From assembly GCA_001414345.1 (NCBI GenBank), contig LLCB01000357.1, positions 1 to 55,147 of the forward strand: a DNA stretch of 55,147 nt. The letters are read 5' to 3'. The stretch comes from Hymenoscyphus infarciens. Lineage: Eukaryota; Ascomycota; Leotiomycetes; Helotiales; Helotiaceae. Shown here one piece after another: positions 34,838-46,979 of this stretch. The number at the start of each line of letters is the position of its first letter. Position 1 is the stretch's first letter. The position numbers and the translations under genes are program-made. The notes beneath the pieces were generated by a model. The model made no database searches. It was given only the letters and a program-made list of their open reading frames with translations, and had not been told where the DNA came from.

Positions 34838-36482
34838 TTTGAAAAGCTTGTGTATGTTGGTGTTGGTGTTGAGTTTGGAATGTATGGTTCGTTGGTATGT
34901 TGATATATGTAGAATATGTTGTATGATTCGAGAGAGAAAGTAGCAGCACTGCTGGATATAAATATGTAGGCTGTGAATCGAAGACAGAAAAAAGACAAAG
35001 GCTTTGTTAACAGAACAGATTGTTTGTGACTGAAAGAATGAAAAGTGTCAATGAAAGAAACAGAAGCAAGGTCTTGTTACCAGAACAATGAGTTTTTTGT
35101 GCAAGATTCTTCCAGGATGCTCATGTGAAAGGAAAGTACAAAGGCTTTAAGGAACAACTCTTTGAGTCGGAACAAAATGGAAAAAAGCTCGAATGACCAT
35201 GGAAGGGGGTTGAGTGGGTAGGAAGAAGGGCAACAGTGGTTTCAGAGGGACATCCCTGGTAGGGAGAAGGGAAAAAAGTGATCAGTTCTGTAGTCTAGTC
35301 CTCACCGGTATACGCCCTGAATTATTTGCCCTCCGAAGACCCAATGTTGGCTCGAGATTTCGAGGGGCAAAAGCTGTTCTGAAGATCTGCATGAACGCGA
35401 GAATCTATAGGTTGTGAGCTCAGGACCCGGGCGTTGGAGATGCTTGGGCTGCAAGAACAGTCCACGGTACGTAGCGAACCCCTGAATAGAGGAAGTGTTG
35501 TTGGTGAACGTTAGGTAACAAGTGAAATGCGGGCAAAGCGGGGGGAAAATACGATTCCGAGGTGGCGGTTTCGCGATTCTTCTCAGCCAATGGAGCGCTC
35601 TGAAACACGAAGATTGAAAGCGACCTCAACCGCCTGGGATTTTGGGGATTTTGCGCGAAACAAACGCTCAGCCTTGGTCGCATGAGCGCTGCGGCTAAAA
35701 TGGAGGCAAAAACAGGATTGGAAGTCAGCAAAAGTTTCATTGTCGTCGTTGGGTTGGGGATGAGTCAAGAGGGGGCAACCCGGCCAGCCCATGAAGAAAT
35801 ATAGGGTCAGGTGACAACCCTCCCTGCCAAAATCAAATCCGGTCGAGAAGTCCAACCTGAAGTCTACCAGCGCCATGTCTAGATCAATAGAAGCAGCATA
35901 CAATAAAGGTACCAAGACAGCAAGTTTCCCAGCCACAGCTTCAGCAATAATTCGTTCTAAATTAATGAGCTCCCGAAACCATGTCTCCAACAGTCTGGTG
36001 GCGACTAGAAGTTGGCTTGGCAGCGATACAGATCGAATACGCGAGTTATTAAACACTTGCACTCGAACCAACATCAGAGGTAATCATTCTCACTTCCGTG
36101 CCTCCAAGTGACTCGAATCATCTTGAAGTGCCTGTTTTCTGACCTGGATAAGAGATTGTCATGTTAAAACGATATATTCAACACCACAGCGACCTGAGAA
36201 ACGGAACATTTCGAGAGCACCTCCAAGGCCACCAGCTACCACATGAGTTCAAGATTCTTAGAACCTTATGCTGGCAGCACCACTTACAGCCGCATTAACC
36301 ATATAGCAGTAATCGACGGTCAAAACCAGCTTTCCTCTCTGTTTTCGGGATTTTACAAGTCGGAAGGGAATGTCTTTTCGTTTAGGTCTTTATTTCAGAG
36401 ATAAACAGCTCAGACCTAATGCACAATTTCTCAATCTAAGCACGCCAGGTTCTTCTCAAAATTTCCCCCCTTGTCCTAGAAT
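34838..36482. other. Intergenic, no firm gene
   Basis: Two overlapping frames face each other at 35583-36074 (-) and 35875-36111 (+). Neither has a recognised domain or decisive splice signals. Nothing else is seen. Confidence 0.45.
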
Positions 36483-37561
36483 TCATACACAAAGAGTGGT
36501 CCTGAGAAACTCTACGTAGTGGGCCATAGCCTCGTCAAAGTTCTTTCCGGAGTAAGCATCAAAGTGGCCACCCTTCTGCAGAACCAACTTCTTCGGTTCC
36601 AATGCCCTGGAAAACGCCTTCAACGAACAATCGGTAGGTGTAAGGGTATCGTTGTCCGCCACTGTCATCAACAATGGGGTCGGAGAGACAAATTCGATAA
36701 GATTTGCGGGGATGTAAGTTCGTAGGTTCTCCATGGATTTGAGAGTTACTTGGTTTTGGAGGTGAGGAAGCTTCTTAAGCCACTCCTGGTAGAAGACGTT
36801 ACTATCAGGGGTCGGAAGTGCCGATTGTGCGAGAGGATCTGGGTCGACTAATGGAATCATAATTGGTGGTTGGCCGGCAGCTCTTGCATGACGATCCGCC
36901 TCGAAACCTATATAGTAGTGAAATTAGCATCGAGCCGGCAAGCAAGGTGCGTGAGTATTTCCCACCAGCTAATAATCCGCCTAGAAAGTCGGCTCGAATC
37001 AATCTCTGTAGAACGGACCAGCCGTCAATGAAAGGAACTTGTGAAATAACAGCCTTTACACGTTTATCTCCAGCAGCTACACAAATGACATGCCCCCCAC
37101 TGAACGAGGATCCAAAAGCTCCAATTTTGGTACCATCAACTTGAGGCAAGGTCTGGGCATATGTGATTGCATCCGAAAAATCGGCAATTTGTTCCCATGG
37201 GTTGATCTCGAGTTTGTGTTGACCAACTCCGACGTCACTTGCACCATAACCGCGGTTATCATACACGAGGGCGGTCATCTTGAGCTTTGACGTAAAGATA
37301 TCGGCCATCTTGTCAAGTGCCATTTCCTTAACAGCTGCGAAACCATGAACCATGACGATACATGGTAGCTTCTCGGTCCTATTTTCAAACAATTAGTTTA
37401 ATTTATCTCGAGATCTTCTTGGTGAGAATGGAGGGTAAAATCGACATGCCAGTTTGCAATGGCCTAGAAGTAACTAACTCAGAAGCACCTTCGGGTGTGT
37501 AGAACCAACCACGAAGGCTTATTCCGACACTGTTCTTGAATTCAATATCTGTTCTAGGCAT
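36483..37561 (-). CDS. Alpha/beta hydrolase (dienelactone-hydrolase-like)
   Basis: Three exons give 306 aa: 37561-37479, 37378-36966 and 36907-36483, with introns of 100 and 58 bp. It is an alpha/beta-hydrolase fold enzyme: oxyanion region MVHGFAAVK near residues 36-44, YDNRGYGAS near 67-75, and the nucleophile elbow FGSSFSGGH with Ser121 as likely nucleophile. The acid is likely in VADNDTLTPTD and the base is His in KGGHFDAYSG near the C-terminus. The GSSxSGG form is typical of a fungal group that includes the polyketide-transferase-like hydrolases. No signal peptide, so cytosolic. The substrate is unknown and no secondary-metabolite cluster surrounds it. Confidence 0.9.
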
Positions 37562-39130
37562 CTTAGCGTTTTTTGAAAAGGAATGGTAAAGCAATTGAGA
37601 GTGTGTTGATGAGGTTGAAGAGGGGTATTTTTTGACTTGGCAGAATGCGGGGTCCCAATGATTTATACACCAGAGAAAACACTCGGTACAACCTCGGGTC
37701 CAGTTGGGAGCCATGTTTAATTAGAGTTCATATAATGTTCCATGTCTGCGGTGGGCAAGACATCACCAATACGGCAATAGCTGCCCTAATTTGGGAGCCT
37801 GATTCTTACGCATACAGCCAGATAAACCCCTAAAATTTAACTCTTATCTGTAACGAAGAACGTGGAATATTGTGCAGCTCAAATTTGAGTAGGTCCCTGA
37901 AGAAATAAGATTGTGGGATATATTGTTTCGTAAAGCCAGCCGCAGTTGCAGGTGCGAGCATGCTGCACCACATTCCAGCGTAGGGCAACAGGGGTGCACA
38001 ATTTAAGCACGCTGCAATGACACTTCTTACTCGGTGTGTACTGGACCACAATTGATATACGTGAAAATCTCCTTGTGTGGTTGTTTTTAGGAGGTAGTAA
38101 TTTATATCGCATCCGCGCTCCATTTTTCCGGGCCTTTTCCCGCTCCAGAATAGTAGAATTAATGTTGAAAACTTTTAAAGGATATAATATAGCAGCAGGG
38201 TTATTAAAGGTTGGTACCTGGTTGGATTGCAAGAGCTTGAATTATAAGGTTCGATAACCTCATACTGTGTTTATTGGGGGCTCAAATGAAGGCCATCTCA
38301 TTGCATAGTACCAAGAGAGAGAATAGCACCCAGAAATGAGAATGAAAAGCACAATTTCCAGCAGTTTATGAGCGAGGTACATGCATGAATATTATTCATA
38401 CCGACTACCTGACACTCAGTTCAGCTTTCAAATCATCCAGAGCGCAATACTTATCAGAGAGAAGACTTTCTCAAAGCATACACAGGGGGTCTTTTGCTGG
38501 TAAAACCCCTTACATCCAATCTAAAATATCCGGGAAAACCAAAGAACCCACTTTTCATCTAGGCTCAAAAATTTAGATGGCGATCGATAAGTTCCACCGC
38601 AACTACTGCATAGCCTCGCATAAGCATTTAGGAAACTGCAGAATGTATCTAGAATAAGCGATAAGCTGAACCACAGGAGAATTACTTCGTGGGCTTTTCT
38701 CTCATTCGGCGCAAACTTGTGCCTTAAACATACAAGCGTTTCCTATTAACATGACAGTATTTGGTAAAATGAGATGGAAAAAAATAGACTTCAAGTATAG
38801 ATAGGGAATGGGAGTGAAAGATGCCTTATCTTGGACGGGTGACCTAATTCAAATGTTTGACTGGCAAAAACCGAGTAGCTAGGGTTAAGTATGGAATGAG
38901 ATGAGATGTAATTTTTAACTATAACCTAGGTATCAAGGAAATAGACTTTGCACTCGCATGAGAGGGGCACATTGATAGGGTTGTTCAATAGATTAAGTGC
39001 TTGACAATCTTGATTTTCGTAATTCCCCCAGCAATCTAAAGCCATTCAACCTGTACAAATATCTTAGCGTGACAACGCAGTTGTGTCTTTGAGATTCCAA
39101 GAAGCCTTTGTGACAGAGCAATTTCGAAAT
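37562..39130. other. Intergenic, no gene seen
   Basis: About 1.6 kb without a supported gene. Frames on both strands near 37830-38260 are short and overlapping. Confidence 0.5.
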
Positions 39131-39990
39131 TTACTCCGGCGAGTCGTCACCTAGACCAACTTTGTGCTTCTCCGGGTCGTGAACCTTACAATGACTTATT
39201 GTGCATTTTTCCTTCCCTAAAATATGTTGGTCAATGGCTGTCAGGTAATCCTTAGTAAACTCCACGCAATCCAACCCGAAAGTCGTTTTCGCTAAGTCCC
39301 TGGCACGCTCTTTGAAGAACCACCAGACTGCAAACTTGATAATTGTGGAGCGAAGTGGTGAGCCCGCGGTCGTACTTTGATAAGCCAGTTGCATCAGTTC
39401 AGACGATAGGAACCATAGGTCCCATTCAAATGTCCAAGTGACATGCTCCGTGTGAATGTTCAGTTCCTCTATTATGGCAGGGACGCCCAGCTTCCGCCAA
39501 AAGGTAAAGTCTGACAAATTCAACAAGGTCGTTGACATAGGCAGCGTAGTCAGCCGTGGTTCTGCAGATGCGACACCATAGACGTCCCCCGTGTAGCCAT
39601 TCCACCAACAACTCGAAAATTTCAGGGTCGTCCTCCACTAAGTGAATTGATTTTTCGATCCCCTCCTTGAAGCCACCACCACCGCTCCGAAAGGCGGCTT
39701 GAAAGTAATCGACGCGACTGCATAGAAGTTCCTCGTTCAAGATCCATAGTTTTCGCTCCGAGCCCACGTAAACCTTCACATGATCGGGGTTTTGGAAGCA
39801 CCTGCAAAGAGTTCTTGAATAGCATAGTTTTTGAGATAAAAGGGTTAATGATGTTTAGGTGACATACTAGCTGAGGGACGGCAGGGGCCGACGAATTATT
39901 TGCCCCGTCATTGTTGGCTACTAGGATTGTCGTTCGTTTCCAGGCTGTGAAATCGTAGATGAATTCTGGGAGTTCAAGGGATGGAATTTA
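39131..39990 (-). pseudogene. BTB/POZ domain protein gene with a frameshift
   Basis: The minus strand encodes a fungal BTB protein: VKVYVGSERKLWILNEELLC, then DDPEIFELLVEWLHGG and YVNDLVEFVRLYLLAE. At about 39491 the frame must change to continue with LGVPAIIEELN and onward to the stop at 39131. Two bases appear to be missing where the family normally has an AEKLG-type sequence. Upstream, 39868-39990 looks like a first exon (TAWKRTTILVANNDG), joined by a 66-bp intron (39802-39867). The phase does not match the next exon, and no ATG was found. BTB proteins mediate dimerisation and cullin-3 adaptor roles; this one has no second domain visible. Either the gene is decaying or the base sequence has an error here. 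Confidence 0.6.
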
Positions 39991-41412
39991 TTTTGGTCAA
40001 GGGCGTGTTAGGAATGGAGGATTTCCAAGGTCTGAAAAGAAGATGCGAGGCCGATAGTCTCACTTGAGTTGGAGATCGAACTTTCGACTCTGAAGAGCTG
40101 GGTTGGGATCGAGAAGTTGATGATGATGTTGTCAGGTCGTGTCGTGTCGTGTCGCGGGCGTTTGATGGCTCGAAGAAGAGGAACGTTCGTGGCCTTGAAC
40201 AGAACAGGGCTTGCTCCTTGGAAGATGAGGTAGAGAGGGTTGGTGGTTGTTCGCTCGGCTTGATTTGGGGTGGATTGGATTTTGGACTCGCAGACCTTTC
40301 GCTTCACCTATGCTATGAACCTACCCACTAACAGAATACGAGCCAAATGGGGAATCCAACCTTGAATTGTGTTCTGGCAGAAGATCCTTACGCGTCGTAG
40401 CAGGCACGCCTTCCCGTAATTGACCTCTCTTCTGCATAGATCTCTGTTGTAAATGTGCAAAGAACTTAACATCCAAGGAGCTATCTAGGCTGGCTACTTA
40501 TAGCCAAAAAGGACGCTAGCTCCAAAAAGACGCTAACTAAGTGAGTAGGCATGTGACCAGCATACAATAGGCTATTCACTCTTGTAATAATCTCAGTAGC
40601 CGCCATGGTTCAATCTCGGCACCCACCTCAGAACCCCACACCCCCTCCCCACAAATCTTAAATTTTCATATACACAAATACGCACCTTTCCAATCACAAA
40701 TCCACCAATTACACGCCTCTTGGTGGTGCGACCAGTCGGGGTACCGCAGTCGTTCGCTCCATGACCACTTGTAACTGTCGATCCACGGGGAGGTTACACT
40801 AGCTATGCATTAACCCTCGGGAGTATAGAGTGAGCAGAGATACGGGCCCTAGATACGCTGTTGTAGTAGTAGAGCAAGCAAGACTCACATACAATTAGCC
40901 TATTTTAGGGGGAGGAGTACAGATAGACCGATCCTTGGATTGTGTCTATCTGGAACCTCTTTTGCTGCTGGTTTGAGTGCTCGTCTCTTTTTTTGAATTT
41001 TTTTGTAATAGTGTTAAGCGAGATCCACTTTTGTAGTCTAGTGAATTTATTGTCTATGAAGTCGGAAAAGGGAAGAAGAGGTTCACTTTTGCCTCACCCC
41101 GGTTTTAATTTTTGGTTTATCTAAAGGCGGACAAGGGGTCGTGCCTTCCCATCTCATTCTGGTCTGTTCGATGGGGCCATTGATGTTCAAGGGAAAGAGC
41201 GACCCCGGATCGTGATCGAGTTGACAAGTTGAGAGAAGTGGGGGGAGATCCGTTCAAGGAAGGAAGGAACGACCTCAATCAGTCTCGATCTGAACTCGAC
41301 CACGAGAAGATTCTACTTGCATACTCACTAGATAGTAAAATCGCGTCTTGGCGGGTTTTCCAAAAAATTGATAACATCTCTCAAATCTTCTATTTTCTCT
41401 CTCTTTGACATC
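39991..41412. other. Intergenic, no gene seen
   Basis: No supported gene. A GTCGT tandem run lies at about 40136-40154. A minus-strand frame at 40307-40008 has no ATG and no domain. Confidence 0.5.
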
Positions 41413-43394
41413 TCAGTGCGTCTCGTGTTTGGATCCACCCCTCACCCCAACAAAACAAGGCAACCCCCCCTCCATCGGTAACGTCAAACTATTCCTGCTA
41501 ACCCGCTCCCTCCCTTCCACAGCCTCAAACTCAAACCTATCAACCAACACACAGATAGTCTGCACAGCCACAATCTCAGCCATCTTCTTCCCCAAACAAG
41601 TTCTCGGTCCACCATTAAACACTGGAAACTCAAATGCAGATTTGGTAATTAAATTCCCGTTTTCATCGAGCCATCGTTCGGGCTTGAAGTCATCCGCATC
41701 TGGTCCCCATGTTATGTGGGAACGATTCATTGCCCAGGTTGCCCAGACGAGGATGGAGTCTTGGGGGAGGAAGGTTCCGTCGGGCAGGGTTGTGGGGAGG
41801 GAACATTGTTTTAGTTCGAATGGAACGGGAGGGTAGAGACGGAGCGTTTCGTAGAATACTGCCATTAAATAGGGGAGGGCTGTTGGACGGTATTTTGCTG
41901 TTTCGAAATTGGAACTTTTGTTGGGGGAAGCGAAGGGCGTTGTAATGGGGTCTTGTTTGTCGAGTTCGGCGATTTCGGTGCGGACTTTTGCAGTGACATT
42001 TGGATGTCGCATCATCAGGTAGAAGGCCCATGTAAGTGCTTGTGCAGTTGTATCTCTCCCTAGGCATATATCAGCATCCAAAATGGGTTTCAATGAGAAA
42101 GGGGTTAACTCTACCAGCTGTGAGATAATTGAGAGCAGCATCAGCAACCATTTGGTGATCACCAATGGATTCCAGAAGTGAGTTTACCAAGCTTCCAGAC
42201 ATATTCATGATGCTTTCATTTTGGTCGAATTCTGATAAGGGGGCTTGGGACTCGTCCTTTTTCTTCTTGGTCATGATGGCCTTGGCTACTATTTCTGAGC
42301 CAAATGCCTTGACCTTCTTGACAGACTCTTTGAACTTTCCGCCGAAGAAGACTTCAGTGATTTGCCAGAGGGGATTCTGGAACCTTTCTCCAGTAGCACC
42401 AGAGGCGAAATCGAAAGCTTTTGAGAATGGATCTGAGTGATGCATCTCCATCTGTATTGAATATACAATTAGCAAAAGCAAATCTTGATCAATAGGTGGG
42501 TATAACTACATCATATGCCATGCGTCCCATGAGCTGTGTTGTCAACTCTATATAAGAGTTAAGAGTCAGTCATAGCGTTCGCTTTATGAGGAAATAGTGG
42601 AACCTTGGTGAAGACTCGCATCAATGGACTAAACTTACCATGAAGCACATCTTGCAAATCGACGAAAGTCTCCTTTTCAAGAGCTCTCACACTCTCCTCG
42701 AGATAACGAGGAAGGGCAACCTCAGTGAGGACCTTCAAGTTGGCATTGTTCAAGAAATTCAACCCCGCTTTTCGTTGAACTCTCCATAGCTCACCATCAG
42801 CATTTATAATGCCATTACCTATTTTAAGTAAGTAAAATACTTTGACAAATAGCGCAACACTTACCGAACAAGTCCCAAGATCGTCTTCTGAAGAAGTCTC
42901 CTTTTGAAAATATTCCCTCGTTCTTGAAGACATACTCGAGGTTCTTGGGATCATTGATGACAACCCCAGGCGGCAAGGAAGGAACAGATATTTGAAAAGT
43001 CTCAAATCCGAATTGCCTTTCGCATTTCACAAACCATGAAAAGAGCTTGTGACGTGCTTGGAGGAATAGGAGACCATTTCCGGCTAATGGGAGGGTATTT
43101 GGGGGTCGCCTGGAGAATTATCAGCTGATGTTCCGGAGACGAGCTTCCAAATGAAGTTCAACGAAAAGATAGATATCTGCGTCTCAATTCTAGGAGAATC
43201 GGAATTTGCTTTGCAAATATGAAGCATTTCCATACGGATGTTCCACGAAGTGAGGGTTTCCAAGACGGTCTCACGTAAGAACAGACCACTTACTTAATGG
43301 CTATTCCGTGTCTCTTGATTGTCGGACTCCTGAAGATATACAACGCGATGGACAGAGTGAAAGCGACTGCTAGACAAAACGTTGCTGGATGCAT
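41413..43394 (-). CDS. Cytochrome P450, CYP52-like
   Basis: A membrane-anchored heme monooxygenase of 515 aa in six exons: 43394-43294, 43109-42865, 42818-42639, 42547-42510, 42451-42115, 42059-41413; introns are 184, 46, 91, 58 and 55 bp. The N-terminus has one hydrophobic anchor. Typical CYP52-clade segments are RPPNTLPLAGNGLLFLQARH, FKNEGIFSKGDFF, NGIINADGELWRVQRKAGL and ASGATGERFQNP. The I-helix motif AGRDTT spans the intron 5 junction. ETLR (about 371-374) is the ExxR motif and FNGGPRTCLG holds the heme cysteine (about 455). Relatives hydroxylate the terminal carbon of alkanes and fatty acids in the endoplasmic reticulum; that substrate is inferred from family. It starts 218 bp from a divergent gene. 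Confidence 0.93.
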
Positions 43395-43612
43395 CTTTTC
43401 ATTGAAGGGTGCGACGATGAAGATGCCGCCATGTAGAGCTCCCGTGTCTGTAGATGATACAGGGGTGTGGATTGAGCAACACGGTTTGCCTCCTCTACTC
43501 GAGTATAGCCTCGTTTCAAAGTCAAGCTACAAGCTACAAGCTAGCTTTTCAACAGGACAGACCTCGTCTCTCCCCTTCTTCACAACACCAATCGACTTGC
43601 TAAAATCTCAAG
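43395..43612. promoter_or_regulatory. Shared divergent promoter region
   Basis: Only 218 bp separate the start codons of the P450 (-) and the methyltransferase-like gene (+), so both promoters must lie here or overlap the 5' exons. A short duplication of AAGCTACAAGCTA-type sequence is visible near 43521-43545. No transcription factor site could be assigned. Confidence 0.5.
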
Positions 43613-44650
43613 ATGGTTCTTATCTGCCGCAGAATTCACTTTTACGAGATCAATGACCAGACATGGTAAGTCAATGGCATCGCAAACCCCCGCCACCCCT
43701 TCCAGAAAAAGAAAGCCTGCTAATATGCAATCCTAGGTTTCCTCAATACCTGCGCGAAAAGGTGCAATCGTGCCTCACCCTTTGCTGGCAATTCCGAGTT
43801 CCGGTAATCCAGAAAGCCTCCCCTGCACAACTGGTCGCGAAAACGCTCTATCGAACGCTCTCCGATAACGTTACGAACTACACCTATGTTGATTTCTGCG
43901 CAGGCGCAGGAGGTCCAACCCCATACATTGAGAAGGATTTGAATGCACAATTGTCATCGAATGCCACCGAAGATTCCCCAATCGATAATAAAGGGTTGAC
44001 ACCACGATCCCCAGGACTGGTGAAGCCCGCAAAGAGAGGCGATGTCAAATTCATCTTGACGGATCTACACCCACATATCCCCGATTGGACAGAGGCATCG
44101 AAGCGCAGCGAGAACTTGAGTTTCGTGTCGGAATCCGTGGATGCTGCAAATGCTCCTGCGAGCCTGAATGCAAGTGGGGATCAGAAGATATTCAGACTAT
44201 ACAATTTAGCATTTCACCATTTCGAGGATCCATTGGGCTCTGCCATTCTACGAAACACCCTGGAAACCGCAGATGGATTTGGGTAAGCATTTATCCTCCA
44301 TTACTGGCCTTGCCATATTTAACAATCTCAGAATCTTCGAACTTCAAGAACGAACAATCCCCTCTCTAATAACAATGGTCGCCATGGGTCTCCTAATGTT
44401 CCTCATCACCCCCTTCTATTTCTGGCGATCACCGGGCCATTTATTCTTCACATATATCATCCCAATCATACCCTTTGTCCTCGTCTTCGATGGCTATGTT
44501 TCGTCTCTGCGAACACGAAGCGCTGAGGAAGTCCAGGCGTTGATGAAGAATTGCGGGGCGTCGTGTGATGGATGGACTGTGAAGAGTGGGAAGGAACAAC
44601 ATACTTGGCCGACGGGATATATGACTTGGATTATTGGTATCAAGAAGTAG
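43613..44650 (+). CDS. Methyltransferase-like protein with C-terminal membrane helices
   Basis: Three exons give 305 aa: 43613-43665, 43737-44282, 44332-44650, with introns of 71 and 49 bp. The motif YVDFCAGAGGPTPYIE (about 68-83) looks like a SAM-binding loop. LTDLHPHIPDW and FHHFEDPLG follow in the order of a class I methyltransferase. The last third has two hydrophobic segments at about 207-232 and 237-257 (HLFFTYIIPIIPFVLVFDGYV), then a hydrophilic tail ending GYMTWIIGIKK. I recognise it as a conserved fungal protein type without known function; SAM binding is inferred, not shown. It faces the P450 head to head, so co-regulation is possible. Start at the first ATG, which gives a clean 17-codon first exon. 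Confidence 0.87.
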
Positions 44651-45273
44651 ATACCGTAGAAATTTATTAGACGAGAATGAAGTCCATTCTCATTTTTGGA
44701 TCTTATGAAACGTATTATAGCAGTTTTCGTATTTCCTATTTTTGAGAACGTTTGTTATAGGTAATTTGCTTAATAGGTGTTGCTAGTCGAGGACCAGGTA
44801 CATCAGGTGGGTGATCCAAACAACAGCTACTGAATGACATTATCCTAGGAACAATGGAAAATTTTAAATGGTTGAATTCTGCTTTATTTTAAATCATCTT
44901 GTAAGTCCTCACTTTCAATTTCATTGCTCCCACCTACTCAAATAATTAAACGATGACTAGCCTTCTTATAGCCTTGAGTATCTAGGCCGGTACAATAGGT
45001 AGAACTGGTACTTGGCCCTGGTGAGACAAGCTAGAATTTTCCGGATTCTCTACAAGCTTCACTTAGCACACTTCACTGAAGCACCCTGTAGGGACATTGA
45101 AGACCCAGCTAGTTTTTGAGGTCCCAAACGGTAACTTCACCGAAAGACTCACACCGGTCGCTCCTTCTTCAACCACCCCACCCCCACCAAATACCCCCGG
45201 CCCGAAGTTGGTTCAAAGATTGAAATAAGCCCTTTTTGTACATCTAAACAAGGAGAGGCTCCCTATGGGAGTC
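44651..45273. other. Intergenic, no gene seen
   Basis: Only 3' flanking sequence was recognised, with several short AT-rich patches. Confidence 0.5.
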
Positions 45274-45362
45274 GTTAAGAGGCCAGGTGGTAGAGTGGTT
45301 AATACGACAGCCTGCTAAGCTGTTTCCTTCGGGAGCGCAAGTTCGAATGTAAGTTCTCTAAC
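45274..45362 (+). tRNA. Degenerate tRNA-Ser(GCT)-like sequence
   Basis: The segment has a perfect anticodon arm, ACAGC-CTGCTAA-GCTGT, with GCT at the anticodon position. Its D arm (GTA-GAGTGGTTAA-TAC) has compensatory pairs, and a long variable arm (TTCCTTCGGGAGC) and a GTTCGAAT T loop follow. GTTA(A)GAG at the start can pair with CTCTAAC at the end apart from one bulged base. The T stem does not pair, and extra bases separate the acceptor and D arms. It is therefore most likely a tRNA pseudogene or a tRNA-derived (SINE-like) head rather than a working tRNA. Confidence 0.6.
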
Positions 45363-45704
45363 TTCAAGTTTATACTATATGATTAATATAGGAGGGGTTT
45401 GAAACTAATAATTAGTAGCTTGTCCTGGTCGATGTTCAATCCTTTTTGTTTCTTCTCCACCGTTGATTTCCCGCCTTCTTTGTCTCAGGCGATGTAATCT
45501 TTTCCCGAAAGGTTTGGGTTCGGCTTGGGTGGGGGAGGAAGCTTGAGTTTTACTAAGGAAGTGTTCTCGCTCTTTTTGAATTAGTTTTCTAGGTGTAAAT
45601 TTGATATTAGAGAGTACTTCTGCTCGAGGTTCGAGGAGCTGGAAGGACTCTAGCAACTTCATTGATCTCTTTTACTACCGTCACATGTTCTCGCCTCCAT
45701 AAAC

Positions 45705-46545
45705 ATGGATCCCATGTCGTGTGTTGTCACCGCTGGCGCCGTTGTTCAATTCCTTGATTTTGGAACGAAGTTGACGAAAGAAGCACATGCTGTTTACGAA
45801 GATGGAGAATTGGTGATTCGCTAAAAGGCATCTCGAAATGCCAAGTTAAGAAACTTTCGGGGGATGAAGAATCTCTTCGTTCACTTTGTTTGGAGTGCAA
45901 GAAGCTTGCTAACACCCTCTCGGCAAATTTGGAAACATTAAATGTGAAAGAGAAGAATCGGGGTTGGAAGAGTCTGGGAACTGCTTTGTTGGATGTTTGG
46001 TCGAAGAAAGAGATCCTAAAGATAGAGGAAGATCTTCAAAATTACAGGCAGGCTATTGATAGTCGGATGCTTAGTATAACAAAGTGACAAAGTGTGTTCA
46101 TTATGAAAATGTACTTCTTCCTCAATTATTGATAGCCTGTGCTTCTCGTCAATCACACAACCGTCTTGATGAGGTAACAGAAGCTCACTACGGTACCTTT
46201 TAGTGGATATTCCAGTATCCACACGAGGATATTCAGGGAAGGCAGTGGGTTGACTTCGTTGAGTGGCTTGAATCACAACTTACTCCGTGTTTATTACCCG
46301 TACAGTGGGCGGAAATGTATTTGCAGAGAGTGGGTTGGAAACCCAGTTAGTAAATCTGTAAGTACCTATAATTTTCAATCGCAAAACCTTAAATGGACTC
46401 GGTGCTACATAACGGATAGTAGCGCTGTTCCTTGAATTTTTCAAACTAATGAGAGCATTCGAGAAGCTTTTGGGACAGACTGACATCCCAATGAGGCTCT
46501 GTTTATTTGCCGATGGTTTGGACTAATATTCGGGACTTAGCCAAG
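45705..46545 (+). pseudogene. Relic of a fungal NLR (STAND) gene: N-terminus and NACHT
   Basis: The start MDPMSCVVTAGAVVQFLDFG is the typical N-terminus of fungal NACHT/STAND proteins. It stops at 45822 (TAA), and the next frame continues with ECKKLANTLSANLETLNV and LLDVWSKKEILKIEEDLQNY. The frame then stops at 46087. Family-like pieces follow: NRLDEVTEAHYGTF with TAG at 46201 then WIFQYPHED; a P-loop region remnant (VFITRTVGGN, about 46287-46316); and a Walker B-like stretch (AFEKLLGQTDIPMRLCLFAD) ending in TAA just after GLD near 46523. So one ancestral gene is spread over several frames with at least three stops. NLR genes act in non-self recognition in fungi; this copy cannot make the full protein. 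The C-terminal repeat domain is not seen; an AT-rich block starts 430 bp further on. Confidence 0.8.
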
Positions 46546-46979
46546 ATAGTACACTGCTTTCTAGCTATGGTATATTACTATGGAATTGGCGGAAATGGAT
46601 TTTTTCGAGGGAACCTGGTTTGCATCGACGATTTGAAAAAGAAGCACTATTTCTGGACTCTCGCTATCTCCTCCTGCGAATCGGAAACCACAGGTTAAGG
46701 ACAAACGCCGACCTCTGACTTGGGTCAGACAAAATGAGAAAAGGGGCATAGTTCCATCACCCCCTCAGTGCCTCTCCGCAACTGGTAATAGAAGCCGGCA
46801 TTCAAGACCAACTTGATTGTGGTGCCGTCAGTGGACATCTTCTACGTGGGATACCATCGAACCAAATCAGATCTAATTAACGTATTTTTCAGATGCAGGG
46901 GTTACAAATTACCAAAATTGCCTTCTCAGAGAGGCATCGGGGGTTGTAGGAATTCGTAACTGTAGTCTAAGGTACCTTC
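46546..46979. other. Spacer between NLR relic and AT-rich block
   Basis: This may hold further unrecognisable remains of the NLR relic. A frame at 46561-46698 shows no family resemblance that I can support. Confidence 0.4.

Noticed and set aside
35583..36111. Facing frames of 163 and 78 codons
   Set aside because: Both look moderately protein-like because they are antisense to each other; no domain decides between them.
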